DNA of 12,115 nt from CAKVOD01 sp050872805 (GTDB lineage: Bacteria > Bacillota > Clostridia > Christensenellales > UBA1242): NCBI GenBank assembly GCA_050872805.1, contig JBNMHN010000032.1:1-12115 (forward strand), written 5' to 3'. Both the position numbers and the translations under genes were made by a program. How positions within the stretch are numbered: position 1 is the first letter of the stretch; each line of letters starts with the position of its first letter. Below the pieces are notes generated by a model. The model saw nothing but the letters and a program-made list of their open reading frames with translations. It was not told where the DNA came from and did no database searches. Shown piece after piece: positions 11,307 through 12,115 of the stretch.

Positions 11307-12115
11307 ATGGCAATAAAGGTTATGCCACACAGTGATGATGCTGAAATCAGCGTTTTAGGCTGTATTATGTTGACGGACAATGTTCAGCACGAAATTTTTG
11401 CAGTGCTGAAAGCGGACGATTTTTATGCAGATGTCCACAGGACGATTTTTGATGAAATGTATCAAATATACAACGCAAACAAAACGCTAGATTACGTCAC
11501 GCTTGTTGATGCGCTAGAGCGTAAGGAACTTTTGGAGTCAGTGGGTGGCATTTCGTATGTCACAAAGGTTGCAACGAGTATGCCTAGCGCGGCAAATTAC
11601 AAGTCGTATGTTGAAATGGTTATGCGCGACTCAATGTTAAGACAGGTCATAAATGCGTGTCAGTCAATTGCTGAAAAAGCGTACAATGAAACTGAGGCGG
11701 AAGAAGTTTTGCAGTATGCGGAAAAAACAATCTACGACATTGCTCAAAGAAAGAGCACGACATCACTCACGCACATTCGCGATGTCTTGCCTGCAGTTGT
11801 CGATAGATTTGACAAAATCGCGCGCGACAAATCGGCGTTTTCGGGTATCAAAACGGGCTTTTATGCGCTTGACAGGTTGACAAACGGGCTGCAAAATAGC
11901 GACCTTATCTTGCTTGCAGCGCGTCCAAGTGTTGGTAAAACGGCGTTTGCGATGAACATTGTTCAGCACGTGGCGTCGGTTGAGAAAAAGAAAGTCGCGG
12001 TTTTCTCACTTGAAATGGGCAAGGAACAACTTGCTCAAAGAAGCTTGTGTTCCATTGCCAAAGTTAGTATGGAAAAGGCTATCAAAGGCGAAATGAACTC
12101 GGGAGAGTGGAGGGC
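11307..12115 (+). CDS. dnaB: replicative DNA helicase DnaB, 5' part (runs off the window)
   Basis: The frame stays open from an ATG with AGGAGA 6 bases upstream to the window edge: 269 complete codons and two extra bases. Residues about 8-105 form the DnaB N-terminal helical domain (EISVLGCIML, FYADVHRTIF, YVTKVATSMPSAANYKSYVEMV). A linker follows, then the RecA-like C-terminal ATPase with GFYALDRLTNGLQ and Walker A ARPSVGKT (205-212). After it comes FSLEMGKEQLAQR, the usual FSLEM helicase motif. A typical DnaB has about 440 to 460 residues, so roughly 60 percent is present. The hexamer unwinds the replication fork and recruits primase. The common Firmicutes neighbour rplI is not immediately upstream; a small membrane protein takes its place. 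Confidence 0.96.
   Translation, partial: MAIKVMPHSDDAEISVLGCIMLTDNVQHEIFAVLKADDFYADVHRTIFDEMYQIYNANKTLDYVTLVDALERKELLESVGGISYVTKVATSMPSAANYKSYVEMVMRDSMLRQVINACQSIAEKAYNETEAEEVLQYAEKTIYDIAQRKSTTSLTHIRDVLPAVVDRFDKIARDKSAFSGIKTGFYALDRLTNGLQNSDLILLAARPSVGKTAFAMNIVQHVASVEKKKVAVFSLEMGKEQLAQRSLCSIAKVSMEKAIKGEMNSGEWR

Overview
The window looks like chromosomal DNA from an AT-rich, Gram-positive-type bacterium, most likely an uncultured gut-type Clostridia relative. This placement is an inference. It rests on strong AGGAGG-type ribosome binding sites, TTGACA/TATAAT promoters, intrinsic hairpin plus U-run terminators, a BmrCD/TM287-288-type heterodimeric ABC exporter, a BspA-like leucine-rich-repeat surface protein and a Firmicutes-like DnaB. 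No rRNA, tRNA, CRISPR array, transposase or integrase is visible.

Left arm (1-3120, accessory). Two small two-helix membrane proteins of unknown function (170-748, 805-1305) precede an isolated two-gene phage cassette. The cassette is a tail-fibre-like protein with a 12-residue glycine-rich repeat and a gp53-like C-terminus (1468-2685), followed by an overlapping tail-fibre-assembly/chaperone-like gene (2682-3059). It has its own promoter and terminator, and no other phage structural gene is in view.

Middle (3121-7207). A tiny stand-alone Smr-domain protein on the minus strand (3121-3369) is divergent from an operon of two overlapping ABC exporter half-transporter genes (3649-5397, 5372-7141). 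Their nucleotide-binding domains complement each other: one carries the degenerate Walker B/H-loop residues, the other the degenerate signature motif. The operon has a perfect consensus promoter, a palindrome at the expected transcription start, and a leader hairpin. The hairpin contains the start codon of a 14-codon leader ORF whose stop overlaps the exporter start (TAATG).

Right arm (7208-12115, housekeeping interrupted by a surface gene). typA/bipA (7409-9244) is preceded by an extended -10 promoter and a leader hairpin. A BspA-like membrane-anchored protein follows (9565-10755). It has a run of 12 G residues near its 5' end, and both alternative tract frames stop almost at once, so it is a strong phase-variation candidate. 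About 74 bp direct repeats containing terminator hairpins lie on both sides of this gene. A 45 bp palindromic repeat occurs upstream of typA and, in opposite orientation, upstream of the bspA-like gene. The window ends with an 88-residue membrane protein (11021-11287) and the 5' two thirds or so of dnaB (11307 to the edge).

Most notable: the poly-G switch in the surface-protein gene, the leader-ORF/hairpin overlap in front of the exporter operon, the intergenic repeat families around the surface-protein gene, and the orphan tail-fibre cassette.
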